The notes beneath the pieces are model-generated. The model did not search any database. It worked only from the letters and a program-made list of their open reading frames with translations, and was not told where the DNA came from. A stretch of DNA of 64,000 bases from Silanimonas lenta DSM 16282. Its GTDB lineage: Bacteria > Pseudomonadota > Gammaproteobacteria > Xanthomonadales > Xanthomonadaceae. Each line of letters begins with the position of its first letter. Positions within the stretch are counted from its first letter, which is position 1. Below, piece by piece: positions 1-13,647 of this stretch. The translations under genes and the position numbers were made by a program. The stretch covers positions 88,001 through 152,000 of the forward strand of contig NZ_AUBD01000010.1 in assembly GCF_000429065.1 (NCBI RefSeq), written 5' to 3'.

Positions 1-837
1 GTCGAGCGCGAGGCTGCGCAGACGGCTCTGCGCGAGGCGGGCGGCGTCCGAGCCGGGGTAGCGGCTCATCACCGCGCGCAGGGTGGCCTCGCCCTCCTGG
101 CGGCGGCCCAGCTCGAACTGGGTATAGCCCAGCTTCAGCAGGCCATCGGGGGCCTTGGCGGAGTCGGGGAAGGTGTCGAGCAGGCTCTGGAAGGCCTGCA
201 GGGCCACCTCGTAGTTCTGGGTGACGTAGTAGCTCTCGCCGAGCCAGTACCAGGCATTCGGGGCGAGGCTGCCGGCCGGGTAAGCCTCGAGATAGGCCTG
301 GAAGCGGCGCGAGGCCTCGGCATACTCGCCGTCGCGCAGGGCCTGGAAGGCGCTGTCGTAGAGCGGGCGCTCGCCCGCGGGTGCGGCCGGCGCGGCGCCG
401 GCATTCACCACGTCGGCCACCACGCCGCGGCCACTGGCGGAAGCGGGACTGGCCGGGGCCGGGCTGGCGGCCGGCGGAGCCGGGGTGGCAGAGGGCGCCA
501 CTTCCGCCGGGGCGGCGGGGGCGACCGGGGCCTGGCCGCCCTCGAGGCGGCCCAGCCGGGAATCGATGTCGAGGTACTGGTCACGCGCCGCCTGCTTCAA
601 CTGGGCGTTCTCGTGCTGCAACTGCTCGACAGTGCCGCGCAGGGCGGCGAGTTCCTGCTGCAGGGCGTTCAGCCGGTTCAGCAGTTCGATGTTGGCCTGG
701 GTCTGGTTCTGCGCCGCGGCCTGGGCCTCCAGGCGCTCCACGCGCTCAGCGAGGCTCATGCGCTGGGCAAAGGCCGGGGCGGCGGCCACGAGGGCCGCCG
801 CCAGGCTTGCGAGCGTGAGGCTGCGCAGGACCGTCAT
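1..837 (-). CDS. cpoB: Tol-Pal accessory protein CpoB (YbgF), partial
   Basis: This periplasmic protein coordinates Tol-Pal driven outer-membrane constriction with peptidoglycan synthesis at the division septum. The visible 279 codons start at ATG 837 and the frame is still open at base 1, so the C-terminus is missing. A signal peptide (about residues 1-24, ending APAFAQ) is followed by a hydrophilic heptad-like coiled coil (about 28-75), a Pro/Ala linker (about 85-120) and TPR-like repeats with the expected YLEAYP and LLDTFPDS turns. It lies 3 bp after the pal stop codon, as the last gene of the tol-pal cluster. Position and domain order make the call firm. Confidence 0.93.
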   Translation of the reverse strand, partial: MTVLRSLTLASLAAALVAAAPAFAQRMSLAERVERLEAQAAAQNQTQANIELLNRLNALQQELAALRGTVEQLQHENAQLKQAARDQYLDIDSRLGRLEGGQAPVAPAAPAEVAPSATPAPPAASPAPASPASASGRGVVADVVNAGAAPAAPAGERPLYDSAFQALRDGEYAEASRRFQAYLEAYPAGSLAPNAWYWLGESYYVTQNYEVALQAFQSLLDTFPDSAKAPDGLLKLGYTQFELGRRQEGEATLRAVMSRYPGSDAARLAQSRLRSLALD

Positions 838-840
838 CGC

Positions 841-1350
841 TTAGCGCGCGGTGTAGACGATCTCGACGCGGCGGTTCTTCTGCCAGCACTCCTCGTTGGA
901 CTGCGTGCAGACCGGGCGCTCCTCGCCGTAGGAGACGACGGTGAGCTGGGCGGCCGAACCGCCGGCGGCCTGCAGGGCAGCCGAGACGGCGTTGCCGCGG
1001 CGCTCGCCGAGGCCGAGGTTGTATTCGCGGGTGCCGCGCTCGTCGGCATTGCCCTCGAGGGTGATGCGCGACTCCGGACGGTCACGCAGGTACTTGGCGT
1101 GGCAGGCCATGATGGCCAGGAACTCCGGCTTCACGGCGTCCTGGTCGAAATCGAAGTAGACGGTGCGCTGGCGCAGGCAGGCGTCGGTGTCGAGATCCGA
1201 CGGGCCGTAGCGGCCATCGCTGACCGGAGCGGTGGTGGTCGGGGCGGGGGCCGGAGCAGGCGCCGCCGGCTCTTCCTTCACCTTCTTCGAGCAGGCGGAG
1301 AGGGCGACGGCGCAGGCGGCGACCAGCGCGATGCGGGTGACGTTGTTCAT
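841..1350 (-). CDS. pal: Peptidoglycan-associated lipoprotein Pal
   Basis: Outer-membrane lipoprotein that binds peptidoglycan diaminopimelate and couples to TolB/TolA during constriction. It has 169 residues. A lipoprotein signal peptide ends in the lipobox LSAC, giving an acylated Cys20, and is followed by an Ala/Pro linker (about 30-45). An OmpA-like domain occupies about 65-169 and carries the peptidoglycan-binding signature NADERGTREYN and the C-terminal NRRVEI motif. It sits between tolB and cpoB on the same strand. Length and motifs are typical. Confidence 0.97.
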   Translation of the reverse strand: MNNVTRIALVAACAVALSACSKKVKEEPAAPAPAPAPTTTAPVSDGRYGPSDLDTDACLRQRTVYFDFDQDAVKPEFLAIMACHAKYLRDRPESRITLEGNADERGTREYNLGLGERRGNAVSAALQAAGGSAAQLTVVSYGEERPVCTQSNEECWQKNRRVEIVYTAR

Positions 1351-1416
1351 GGGTGCAACCTCGTTGGCAGTGGATCGGAAAGCGGATAGCGGGGATACAG
1401 CAGGCCCGTCCTGTTC

Positions 1417-2733
1417 TTATCGTTGCCGGAACGGCGACCAGGCGGGCTCCCGGACATCACCGTCGGTCAAAACCAAGCGCTGCCGGACCCGTGCATCGGC
1501 CGACACCGCATACAGCACGCCCTTGCCGCCCTCCTTGGTCGCGTAGAGCAGCATGCTGGCGTTGGGTGCAAAACTGGGGGACTCGTCCAGGTTGCCCGGC
1601 GACAGGGTCTGCCAGCGCGGCTGGCCCAGACTGCGGTCCATCACCGCAATACGATAAATGTTCCGGTTTCCCTGCGCCATAGCGATTTTTTTACCATCGA
1701 AGGAGACCGAGGCCTTGGCGTTGTAGTCGCCCTCGAAGGTCAGGCGCTGGGCCTCGCCCCCGGTGGCCGGCACCTGGTAAAGCTGCGGCCGGCCGGCGCG
1801 ATCCGACGTGAAGACCAGGCTCTGACCGTCCGGCATCCACACCGGCTCGGTGTCGATGGCGAAATGGCGGGTGATCTGGGTGAGGGCCTTGGTGGCGAGG
1901 TCCATCACGTAGATCTCGGGGTTCCCGGTGCGCGAGAGGGTGAGCGCGAGCTTGCTGCCGTCCGGGCTGAAGGCCGGGGCGCCGTTGATGCCGCGGAAGC
2001 TCGCCACCACCTCGCGGGCGCCGGTGGTCAGTTCCTGGATGTAGATGGTGGAGTTGCCGCGCTCGAAGCTCACGTAGGCGAGGCGGCGGCCGTCCGGCGA
2101 CCAGGCCGGCGAGAGCAGCGGCTCGCGCGAGCGCACCACGGTCTGCGGGTTGTGGCCGTCGGCATCGGCCACCATCAGGGAAAACTGCTGGTTCGGATAG
2201 GTGCCGGTGCTGGTGACGTAGGCGATGCGGGTCCAGAAGGCGCCGCGCACCCCGAGGATCTTCTCGTAGATCTGGTCGGAGATCTGGTGGGCGATGTCGC
2301 GCATGCCGCGGGCCCGGCCGCTCATGGCAAGCCCCAGCAGGCGCTCCTGCTTGGCCACGTCGTACAGCTCGTACTCCACCCGGTAGCCGCCGTCCGGGGC
2401 GTCCAGCACCCGGCCCACCACGATGAAGTCCTGGCGTAGCACCCGCCAGGTGGGGAACTGGATCTCGCTGCCGCGGATCGGCTTCTCGATGATGTTGGCC
2501 TCCGGCAGGGTGCGGAACTGGCCGGAACGGTTGAGATTGGCGCTGATCACCGCCGCCACGTCGGTGTCCGGGGCCACGTTGGTGCCGAGGTAGGGCATCG
2601 GCACCACGGTGATCGGCAGGGCCGCGGCGCTGCCGCGGACGATGTCGATCTCGAGGGCCTGGGCCCGGGCCTGGAAGGGCAGGGCCAGAAGCCCGAGGAC
2701 GAGCAGGAGCAGGGAGACGAGGCTTCGCGTCAT
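1417..2733 (-). CDS. tolB: Tol-Pal system beta-propeller protein TolB
   Basis: Periplasmic partner of Pal and TolA in the trans-envelope Tol complex. The 438-residue protein starts at ATG 2733 with a signal peptide ending in ARAQA (about residue 25). A TolB N-terminal domain (about 30-160) precedes a six-bladed propeller built from repeated SPDG, TSDRAG and IYVMD blade motifs. Length agrees with the family. It lies 47 bp after tolA and 66 bp before pal, so it is probably co-transcribed with them. Confidence 0.97.
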   Translation of the reverse strand: MTRSLVSLLLLVLGLLALPFQARAQALEIDIVRGSAAALPITVVPMPYLGTNVAPDTDVAAVISANLNRSGQFRTLPEANIIEKPIRGSEIQFPTWRVLRQDFIVVGRVLDAPDGGYRVEYELYDVAKQERLLGLAMSGRARGMRDIAHQISDQIYEKILGVRGAFWTRIAYVTSTGTYPNQQFSLMVADADGHNPQTVVRSREPLLSPAWSPDGRRLAYVSFERGNSTIYIQELTTGAREVVASFRGINGAPAFSPDGSKLALTLSRTGNPEIYVMDLATKALTQITRHFAIDTEPVWMPDGQSLVFTSDRAGRPQLYQVPATGGEAQRLTFEGDYNAKASVSFDGKKIAMAQGNRNIYRIAVMDRSLGQPRWQTLSPGNLDESPSFAPNASMLLYATKEGGKGVLYAVSADARVRQRLVLTDGDVREPAWSPFRQR

Positions 2734-2780
2734 GGACGGCTTTCCGGGTCGTGGGCTTCGGGGGCGCGGCCGGCGGCGCT

Positions 2781-3749
2781 TCAGTCCTGCGGCGCGGTGA
2801 ACCTGAATAGCAGCTCGCGCCTGAACACTGTCTCAAAGCCGGCGTAAGGCAGCGGCCGGGCGCGCAGCACCGCGGCCTCCAGCGAGCGCTGGCCGATCGG
2901 ATCGAAGCGGCAGGGCTGCTGCACCTCGGCGCTGATCACCTCGCCGCCGGGGATCTGGATCACCCGCACCGTGCACTGGGTGCCCGGAGGAATGGTATCG
3001 GGGCGGATCCAGTGCCGCTCCACCGCGTTCTGGATGGCCAGCACGTAGGCCGCCTGCAGGCTGGCGTCGGTGCCGTCGTTGCCGGCCATCGGGGTGGGCG
3101 TGGCCTCGCGCGGGGTGGCGGCGCTGGCCGGCGCCGGCGGGGTGGGCTGGCGCTGGGCGAGGTCGCGCTGCTGCTCCAGCCGCTGCTGCTCCATCCGGCT
3201 CTGCTGGCTGAGCTCGGCGCGCTGCTGCTGCAGTTGGGCCAGCTGGCGCAGGCGCTCGAGCTGCTGCTGGGAGAGCCGCTGGCGGTTCTCCGGGCGGTCC
3301 TGGCGCTCGCGCTCGGTCAGGTCGACCTGCTGCTGGCGGTTGCGCTCCTCCTGCTCGCGCGGGGCCGGGGGCTTGGGGCTGACGGCATCGCGCGAGGCGC
3401 GCTCCTGCTGCCGGGTGTCCGGCACCACCTGCGGCGCCTGCGGGGCCGGTTGCGGCTCGACCGGGGCGGTCTGCGGGGCCGGCTCGGGGCGCGGCTGCGG
3501 CGGCGGGGCGGCCTCCTGCTCCACCGGACGCGGGGCCTGCGGCCGCGGCGGCGGGCTCGGGGCCACCCGCGGCGTCTCGCGCAGCGCCGCGGCGGGCACG
3601 AACTCCACCTCGATCGGCGGCCCGGCCACCGAGAGCACGGTAGGGGCCGGGCTCAGGAGCCAGCCGAGGTAGAGCAGCAGGAACACCAGCAGGTGCACGC
3701 CGAGGGCCAGGCCCACGGCGATGCCGGTGTCTTGGGGACGCTCGCGCAT
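2781..3749 (-). CDS. tolA: Cell envelope integrity protein TolA
   Basis: Inner-membrane protein that spans the periplasm and passes proton-motive-force energy from TolQR to Pal/TolB. It has 322 residues. A single N-terminal membrane anchor (about 11-33) is followed by a Pro-rich stretch (about 40-130), a Gln/Arg/Glu-rich helical arm (about 130-205) and a TonB-like C-terminal domain (about 225-322). The arm is shorter than in E. coli (421 residues), which is usual in this lineage. Its ATG overlaps the tolR stop codon by one base, which indicates translational coupling. Confidence 0.93.
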   Translation of the reverse strand: MRERPQDTGIAVGLALGVHLLVFLLLYLGWLLSPAPTVLSVAGPPIEVEFVPAAALRETPRVAPSPPPRPQAPRPVEQEAAPPPQPRPEPAPQTAPVEPQPAPQAPQVVPDTRQQERASRDAVSPKPPAPREQEERNRQQQVDLTERERQDRPENRQRLSQQQLERLRQLAQLQQQRAELSQQSRMEQQRLEQQRDLAQRQPTPPAPASAATPREATPTPMAGNDGTDASLQAAYVLAIQNAVERHWIRPDTIPPGTQCTVRVIQIPGGEVISAEVQQPCRFDPIGQRSLEAAVLRARPLPYAGFETVFRRELLFRFTAPQD

Positions 3750-4186
3750 CAGCGCCCCGCCTGCCGCGGCTCGCTCATCAGGGCCGCCTTGGAGACGCCG
3801 GCCCCCTGCAGCAGGGCCATGGCGTCCATCACCGCCTGGTAGGGCAGCTCACGATGGGCGGCGACGAAGACCGGGGTCTGCGGGTTGGTGGCCACCACGG
3901 CGCGCACACGGGCGGCCAGCTCCTCGGGAGCCATCGGCGTGTCGGCGCCCTCGCCCAGCTTCAGCGAATAGCTGCCGTCGCGGCGGATCGATACCACCAC
4001 CGGGTCCTGCGCCTGCTCCACCGGGCGGGCGTTCGACTGCGGCAGGTTCACCTCGACGCCGAGGTTCATCACGGAGGCGGTGATCATGAAGATCACCAGC
4101 AGCACGAGCATCACGTCGATGTAGGGCACGACATTGATGTCGGCCTTGAGCTTGCGCTTCTTGTGTCGGTTGCTGAACGCGGCCAT
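3749..4186 (-). CDS. tolR: Tol-Pal biopolymer transport protein TolR
   Basis: ExbD/TolR-family subunit of the TolQR proton channel in the inner membrane. The 145-residue protein has a short cytoplasmic start, then one transmembrane helix (about 20-42) containing YIDVMLVLLVIFM, with the family's essential membrane Asp (Asp24 in this numbering). A periplasmic ExbD domain follows. It is placed between tolQ (33 bp upstream) and tolA (one-base overlap) in the canonical order. Confidence 0.96.
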   Translation of the reverse strand: MAAFSNRHKKRKLKADINVVPYIDVMLVLLVIFMITASVMNLGVEVNLPQSNARPVEQAQDPVVVSIRRDGSYSLKLGEGADTPMAPEELAARVRAVVATNPQTPVFVAAHRELPYQAVMDAMALLQGAGVSKAALMSEPRQAGR

Positions 4187-4219
4187 GGGCCCTCCAACGG
4201 ATCAGGCGATGGCGCGGGG

Positions 4220-5005
4220 TCAGTGCTCGTCGCTGCCGCCCTGGCGGGCGAGGATGGAGCTGAAGTCCTCGGCGAAGGCCTCGTAACGCACGGTGAGGCG
4301 CTCCACCCGGGTGGCGTAGCGGTTGTAGGCCCAGACCGCCGGGATGGCAGCGAACAGGCCGAGCGCGGTGGCGATCAGGGCCTCAGAGATGTGCGGGGCC
4401 ACCTGGGCCATGGTGGCCTGCTTGATGTTCCCGAGCTCGTGGAAGGCGATCATGATCCCCCACACGGTGCCCACGAGGCCGACGTAGGGCGAGGTGGAGC
4501 CGATGTTGGCCAGCATCTCGAGGTTGCGCTCGAGCTCGCCGGTCTCGCGCGCCAGGGTGGCGCGCATGGCGCGCTGGGCGCCCTCCAGCTGGGCCCGGCT
4601 GTCGGTGCCCTTCTTCTGCCGCAGGCGGGTGAACTCGCGGAAGCCGGCCTCGAAGATCGCCTCCAGGCCTTCCACCACGCGGTTGCGGTCGGTGGCGGCG
4701 CGGTAGAGCTGGGTCAGGTCGGCGCCCGACCAGAAGCGCCCCTCGAAGGCATCGGCCTCGGCATCGGCGCGGCGGTAGACGCGGGCCTTGCGGAAGATGA
4801 TCACCCAGCTCACCACCGAACCGATGAGCAGCAGCAGGAGCACGATCTTCACCGGCACCGAGGCCGCCATCACCAGGGCCCAGTAGTTGATGCCCCCGGG
4901 GGCCGCGGCCTCCACGGCAGCCGCGGCGGCGGCGGGGTCGGCCGGCAGGGCCGAGGTGGTGGCGGCAGTGGCGAGGAAACCGGGCAGCAGGGCGGTCGTC
5001 AGCAT
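4220..5005 (-). CDS. tolQ: Tol-Pal proton channel subunit TolQ
   Basis: ExbB/TolQ-type subunit that forms the proton channel with TolR. The chosen ATG (5005) gives 261 residues. It overlaps the ybgC stop codon by 7 bp, which supports coupling. An N-terminal Ala-rich segment is followed by a membrane helix (about 45-68), a cytoplasmic loop, and two further helices including the conserved GLVGTVWGIMIAF segment and the AEALIATALGLFAAIPAV-like hairpin. The frame stays open far upstream but that extension reads inside ybgC and lacks family similarity, so it was not used. Confidence 0.95.
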   Translation of the reverse strand: MLTTALLPGFLATAATTSALPADPAAAAAAVEAAAPGGINYWALVMAASVPVKIVLLLLLIGSVVSWVIIFRKARVYRRADAEADAFEGRFWSGADLTQLYRAATDRNRVVEGLEAIFEAGFREFTRLRQKKGTDSRAQLEGAQRAMRATLARETGELERNLEMLANIGSTSPYVGLVGTVWGIMIAFHELGNIKQATMAQVAPHISEALIATALGLFAAIPAVWAYNRYATRVERLTVRYEAFAEDFSSILARQGGSDEH

Positions 5006-5467
5006 GGGGCACCAGGCGTGGGCATCAGGCCGGCCAGCAGGCCGGCGGGGATTCGGGTGGGCCGGAAGTCGGCGGCGCGCAGGCAGGCCACCTCGACCTC
5101 GGCGGTGAGCAGCGGGCGGCCATCCAGCAGGACCGCCTGGTGGCAGCGCAGGCCGGCCCCCTTCGCCGACACCGGGGTGACGGTGACGGTGAGCAGGTCG
5201 TCGAGCCGCGCCGGGGCCAGGAAGTCGAGCCGCATCGAGCGCACCACCAGCAGCAGGCCGTCGCGCGCGCGCAGCCGCGTCTGGTCGTGGCCGGCGGCGC
5301 GCAGCCACTCGGTGCGCGCCCGCTCGAGGAACCGGACGTAGCTGGCGTGGTAGACGACCCCACCGGCGTCGGTATCTTCCCAATAGACCCTTGAGGTATG
5401 GCTGAACGCCGGCTGGCCCACGGCCCCGGCGTCCCCGCGGCGCGGCCTGCCTCCCGCGGGCCGTTCC

Positions 5468-5481
<14 letters not shown>
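4999..5481 (-). CDS. ybgC: Tol-Pal associated acyl-CoA thioesterase YbgC
   Basis: Hot-dog fold thioesterase encoded with tol-pal genes; family members hydrolyse short-chain or acyl-CoA esters and are linked to membrane lipid metabolism. The signature [20 protein letters not shown] contains the catalytic Asp, and ERARTEWLR follows. The chosen ATG (5481) gives 160 residues and overlaps the ruvB stop by 14 bp. An ATG at 5514 would give 171 residues with extra low-complexity sequence. About 20 residues precede the conserved domain either way, so the exact start is uncertain. Confidence 0.9.
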
Positions 5482-6508
<1,027 letters not shown>

Positions 6509-6526
6509 GGGCCGGATGATGGCATG

Positions 6527-7123
6527 TCAGGCCTTCAGCGCGGCCTTGAGCGCCTTGCGGATCACCGCCTCGGCGCTGTCGCCGGCCTCGAAGGCATCCC
6601 GGGCCATCTTCGCCGCCTCGGCCGGCTTGTAGCCCAGCTGCTGCAGGGCGATCACGGCCTCGGAAGCGGGGTCGGCCGGGATCGGCTGACCCCTGGCGAC
6701 GGGGCTGCCCACGCCGCCCAGCTCGGCCGCGCGGTCGCGCAGCTCCACCACGATGCGCTCGGCAGTCTTCTTGCCGATGCCCGGGATACGGGTGAGCGCG
6801 GCGACATCGCTCGCGGCGACGAGCCGCGCGAACTCCTCGACGCTGACCCCCGAGAGGATGGCCAGCGCGATCCTGGCGCCGATGCCGCTCACCTTCTGCA
6901 CGTCGCGGAACAGCCGGCGCTCGCGCTCGGTGAGGAAGCCGTACAGCGCCACGCTGTCCTCCTTCACCGCGTAGTGGGTGAACAGCACGACTTCGCGGCC
7001 GAGATCCGGCAAGTCGTAGAAGGTCGACATCGGCGCCTCGAGCTCGTAGCCCACGCCGCCCACCTCGAGCATCAGCCAGGGCGGGGATTTCTGCAGGAGG
7101 GTGCCGCGGAGGCGTCCGATCAT
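6527..7123 (-). CDS. ruvA: Holliday junction binding protein RuvA
   Basis: Tetrameric protein that holds Holliday junctions open for the RuvB motors and RuvC. The ATG at 7123 gives [12 protein letters not shown], the usual family start, and 198 residues. Domain I (OB fold) runs about 1-65. Two helix-hairpin-helix motifs follow, with [13 protein letters not shown] and [13 protein letters not shown], and then a flexible linker. Domain III (about 150-198), which contacts RuvB, ends the protein. No purine-rich Shine-Dalgarno is visible: the 5' side is an unusual pyrimidine tract (see the repeat at 7131-7198). Confidence 0.97.
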   Translation of the reverse strand: MIGRLRGTLLQKSPPWLMLEVGGVGYELEAPMSTFYDLPDLGREVVLFTHYAVKEDSVALYGFLTERERRLFRDVQKVSGIGARIALAILSGVSVEEFARLVAASDVAALTRIPGIGKKTAERIVVELRDRAAELGGVGSPVARGQPIPADPASEAVIALQQLGYKPAEAAKMARDAFEAGDSAEAVIRKALKAALKA

Positions 7124-7130
7124 GGCGGGG

Positions 7131-7198
7131 AAGAGGTGGAGAGAAGAGATGTGGAAGAGAGGAGGGAGTCGAGAGAAGGGGGGGTGGAGTGAGGCAAG
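7131..7198. repeat. Homopurine/homopyrimidine tract between ruvC and ruvA
   Basis: The 76 bp between the ruvC stop and the ruvA start is almost entirely purine on the plus strand and pyrimidine on the coding strand, broken by few other bases. It contains several CTCTTCC/CTCTCC repeats and no recognisable gene, promoter or Shine-Dalgarno. Its composition is unlike the balanced GC of nearby spacers, but it resembles the pyrimidine arms around the four-helix-bundle gene at 29670-30038. It could be a simple-sequence expansion or a remnant of a similar element. Confidence 0.6.
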
Positions 7199-7199
7199 C

Positions 7200-7727
7200 C
7201 TAGCGCCGGCGCAGGGCGGCCACGCCGACGCCGGCGCGCAGGGCGGTGGCGGACATGTGGGCGTGGGTAAGCGCGACGGCCAGCGCGTCCGCCGCATCGG
7301 CGAACAGGCGCTCGCCCTGCAGGTTCAGCAGGATCTTCACCATGTGCTGCACCTGCGCCTTGTCGGCGGCGCCCTTCCCGACGAGGCTCTGCTTGATGAC
7401 CCGCGGGGCGTACTCGGCGAGCGGCAGGCCGCGGCGCACCACGGTGGCGATGGCAGCGCCCCGGGCATGGCCGAGTTTCAGGGCCGAGGTGGCGCTCTTG
7501 TCCATGAACACGGTCTCGATGGCCGCCTGCTGCGGCTGCCACGCATCGATGATGGCGTCGATGCCTTCCGCCAGCCGCCCGAGGCGTTCGGGGAAGTGCT
7601 CGGTATCGATGAGCAGGTTCAGCACCTCGCAGTGCACGAAGCGGTAGCGGCCGGCGGCATCGATGTCGATGAGCCCGATGCCGGTGCGCCGGGAGCCAGG
7701 ATCGATGCCGAGCAGGCGGATCGACAC
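7200..7727 (-). CDS. ruvC: Crossover junction endodeoxyribonuclease RuvC
   Basis: Resolvase that cuts Holliday junctions with symmetric nicks. The 175-residue protein opens with [16 protein letters not shown], which holds the first catalytic Asp. It continues with [21 protein letters not shown] (second acidic residue) and ends with the [14 protein letters not shown] acidic motif, giving the expected DEDD-type active site. It starts 10 bp after the yebC stop and is followed by ruvA and ruvB, the common yebC-ruvCAB order. Confidence 0.98.
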   Translation of the reverse strand: MSIRLLGIDPGSRRTGIGLIDIDAAGRYRFVHCEVLNLLIDTEHFPERLGRLAEGIDAIIDAWQPQQAAIETVFMDKSATSALKLGHARGAAIATVVRRGLPLAEYAPRVIKQSLVGKGAADKAQVQHMVKILLNLQGERLFADAADALAVALTHAHMSATALRAGVGVAALRRR

Positions 7728-7737
7728 GGGCGCGCCG

Positions 7738-8466
7738 TCACTGCCAGGCGCTGTCGGGCAGGTCGGCGTTGTGGTAGACGTGCTGCACGTCGTCGAGGTC
7801 CTCGAGCCTGTCGAGCAGCTTCACCACCTGCTGCGCGGTCTCGCCCTCCACGGCCACCTCGTTGTCGGCGCGCATCGTCACGCCGGCCTCGGCCGGCACG
7901 AGCCCCGCGGCCTCCATCGCCTTTTTCACCGATTCGAAGGCCTCGGGCGAGGTGATGACCTCGACCGCGCCGTCCTCGTAGCCCTTGATGTCGTCGGCGC
8001 CGGCCTCGATGGCCGCCTCGGTGATCTTCTCCTCGTCGGCACCGGCGCCGTAGGTCAGCACACCGACCTTCCTGAACATGAAGGCCACCGAGCCTTCCGT
8101 GCCGAGGTTGCCGCCGAACTTCGAGAAGGCATGACGCACGTCGGCCACGGTGCGCACGCGGTTGTCGGTGAGGCACTCGACGATGACGGCGATGCCACCC
8201 GGGGCGTAGCCCTCGTAGCGCACTTCCTCGTAGTCGACCCCCTCGAGCTCGCCGGTGGCCTTCTTGATCGCGCGCTCGATGTTGTCCTTCGGCATCGAGG
8301 CGGCCAGCGCCCGGTCGATGGCAAGGCGCAGGCGCGGATTGCCGGCAGGATCGCCGCCGCCCAGGCGCGCCGCGACCGAGATCTCGCGGACCAGCTTGGT
8401 GAAGATCGCGCCGCGCTTGGCGGCCTGCGCGTTCTTGCGGCCTTCGATGGCCATCAATCGACCCAT
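7738..8466 (-). CDS. YebC/PmpR-family regulator/translation factor
   Basis: YebC-family protein. Members have been described as DNA-binding regulators and, more recently, as ribosome-associated factors that help with proline-rich stretches; the sequence cannot tell which applies here. The 242 residues show the full three-domain family pattern: an N-terminal basic helical region ([23 protein letters not shown]), [15 protein letters not shown], the [19 protein letters not shown] strand, and [16 protein letters not shown]. It heads the ruvCAB cluster. A possible -10 element (GATAAT, 8504-8499 on the minus strand) lies 33 nt before the start, without a clear -35. Confidence 0.9.
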   Translation of the reverse strand: MGRLMAIEGRKNAQAAKRGAIFTKLVREISVAARLGGGDPAGNPRLRLAIDRALAASMPKDNIERAIKKATGELEGVDYEEVRYEGYAPGGIAVIVECLTDNRVRTVADVRHAFSKFGGNLGTEGSVAFMFRKVGVLTYGAGADEEKITEAAIEAGADDIKGYEDGAVEVITSPEAFESVKKAMEAAGLVPAEAGVTMRADNEVAVEGETAQQVVKLLDRLEDLDDVQHVYHNADLPDSAWQ

Positions 8467-8520
8467 GGGGTGCCTCGGTGCTGTGATTCGATGCGGGGAT
8501 TATCGCCGAGGGCGAGCGCA

Positions 8521-8650
8521 GCGCGAGCCTGCCTGCGGCGCCGGGCATTCGCTCCTCCCTCGGTCGGGGCGGTCCTGCCCCGACTCGGGCGCTCGCCATC
8601 CATGGCTCGCTTTCCGCGAAACGCCCGGCGCCGCGTCGCGGCTCGCCGCC
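8521..8650. repeat. Imperfect inverted repeat with nested hairpin upstream of yebC
   Basis: The 189 bp gap between yebC and the hydrolase gene holds a large dyad. GCGGCGCCGGGC at 8535-8546 is exactly complementary to GCCCGGCGCCGC at 8623-8634. Both arms continue imperfectly outward (GCGAGCC) and inward (ATTCGC/GCGAAA). A smaller hairpin, GTCGGGGC/GCCCCGAC at 8563-8570 and 8577-8584, is nested in the middle. The layout resembles REP/MITE-like palindromic units, but no second copy is obvious in the window. It may also end transcription of the upstream genes. Confidence 0.5.
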
Positions 8651-8655
8651 AGGCG

Positions 8656-9279
8656 CTAGCCCGCGAAGCGCCCCGTCCGCAGGAAGCTCGCCACCGCCTC
8701 CGCCGCGGCCCGCGAGACCAGCAGGCCCATATGGCTGGCATGCACCTCGCAGTGGCCGGCAAGCCCGGGCAGCCGGGTTTCGGCCACCGCCACCGTGCCG
8801 TCGTGCCGGCCTTCGAAGCGGCTCAAGGCGCGGCCAAGCCCCAGCCCGAGGGTGCCGGCCACCACGCCCACCTCGCGCCCGGCGGGCAGGCCCTCCAGGC
8901 CCCGGCGCAGCACCCGGGCGCTACGCCCGAGCAGGACGGCGAGGCCGTGCCGGCCGAGGGTGTCGGCGGCCCGGCTGCCGGAAAGCGGGCTGCCAAGACA
9001 GACGATGCGCTGCAGGGGCAGTCCGGGCTCGTGTGCCGCGATCAGCGCCACCAGCCCGCCGAGGCTGTGCCCGACCAGATGGGGCGGCGGCCGCCCCTGG
9101 CGAGTCTGCTGCCGGAGCCTGTCCGCAAGCCGCCCGGCCGCCGCCTCGGCCCCCTCGAATGCGCTGGAATACGCGAAGGCCTCGGGCGCGAAGCCGACGG
9201 CGCGCAGGCGGGCGGCCAGGGGCCAGAGCACGGCGCGGGGGTTCCACAGCCCATGGAGCAGGACGACGCGCCCGGCCAT
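8656..9279 (-). CDS. Alpha/beta-fold hydrolase
   Basis: A small (207 residue) soluble alpha/beta hydrolase. It begins with a strand and oxyanion-hole motif VVLLHGLWNP. The nucleophile elbow GHSLGG puts the catalytic Ser at residue 72. A candidate acid lies in HDGTVAV (about 160), and a candidate His in HASHMGLL (about 182). There is no signal peptide, so it should act in the cytoplasm. The family includes esterases and lipases, and the substrate cannot be read from sequence. It lies 20 bp downstream of aspS on the same strand and is probably read through from it. Confidence 0.8.
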   Translation of the reverse strand: MAGRVVLLHGLWNPRAVLWPLAARLRAVGFAPEAFAYSSAFEGAEAAAGRLADRLRQQTRQGRPPPHLVGHSLGGLVALIAAHEPGLPLQRIVCLGSPLSGSRAADTLGRHGLAVLLGRSARVLRRGLEGLPAGREVGVVAGTLGLGLGRALSRFEGRHDGTVAVAETRLPGLAGHCEVHASHMGLLVSRAAAEAVASFLRTGRFAG

Positions 9280-9298
9280 CGCCCCGGCCCGGACTGCC

Positions 9299-11065
<1,767 letters not shown>

Positions 11066-11184
11066 GGGAACTCCGGAAACATCGGGCCGCCCGGGCGGGC
11101 GGCAAGCCCGCCATTGTAGCGGGGAAGCCCGGGCCGGACGGTCCCCGCCCCGCCACCGGCAGACCGCGTTCCCGCGGCGGGGCT

Positions 11185-11478
11185 TTAGTCGGCGCCGGCC
11201 TTGGCCGGGGCCGGCGCAGCAGGAGCAGCGGCGCTCCCGCTGCCGCCGCCGCCCGTCTCACCCTTGTCGGCGAGGTTGCGCTTCTTCTCGCCGTCCTTCT
11301 TGAAATCGGTCTCGTACCAGCCGCCGCCGGCCAGGCGGAACTGCGGGGCGGTGAGCTGGCGCCCCACCGTGCCCTCGGCCCCGCACTCGGGGCAGGTGGT
11401 GGGATCGGCATCGGACAGGCGCTGCAGGCGGTCGAAGTGATGGCCGCAGGCCGAGCAGGCGAAAGCGTAGATGGGCAT
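11185..11478 (-). CDS. FmdB-family zinc-ribbon protein
   Basis: A 97-residue protein of the FmdB putative regulatory family. The ATG at 11478 gives the typical start [16 protein letters not shown]. Two CxxC knuckles (Cys8/Cys11 and Cys29/Cys32) form a zinc ribbon. The rest is a Lys-rich linker and an Ala/Gly/Pro low-complexity tail with no predicted fold. The family often lies directly upstream of aspS, as here (119 bp). Its molecular role is not established. Confidence 0.85.
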   Translation of the reverse strand: MPIYAFACSACGHHFDRLQRLSDADPTTCPECGAEGTVGRQLTAPQFRLAGGGWYETDFKKDGEKKRNLADKGETGGGGSGSAAAPAAPAPAKAGAD

Positions 11479-11553
11479 GGCGCGTGGATCGGTTCGGTTG
11501 GCCGTCTGGGGCCGCAGGCTGGGGGCGGAACGGGCCGTTTTCAAGGGGCGGCT

Positions 11554-13473
<1,920 letters not shown>

Positions 13474-13647
13474 CCGGCCAGTCTACCGGATGCCCCTGCC
13501 CCGCCGGCTCCCGGGCGGGCGGCCCACCCCGCAAGACCGTTTCAGACAAAACCTTCACGGTTTCGAGGAGGCGGGCATGCCTTGATGTTGCCGTTGCGTG
13601 ACGCCACGCCGCCGCTTCCCTTCGTCCCTGCACGTCGAGGTCGCTCC

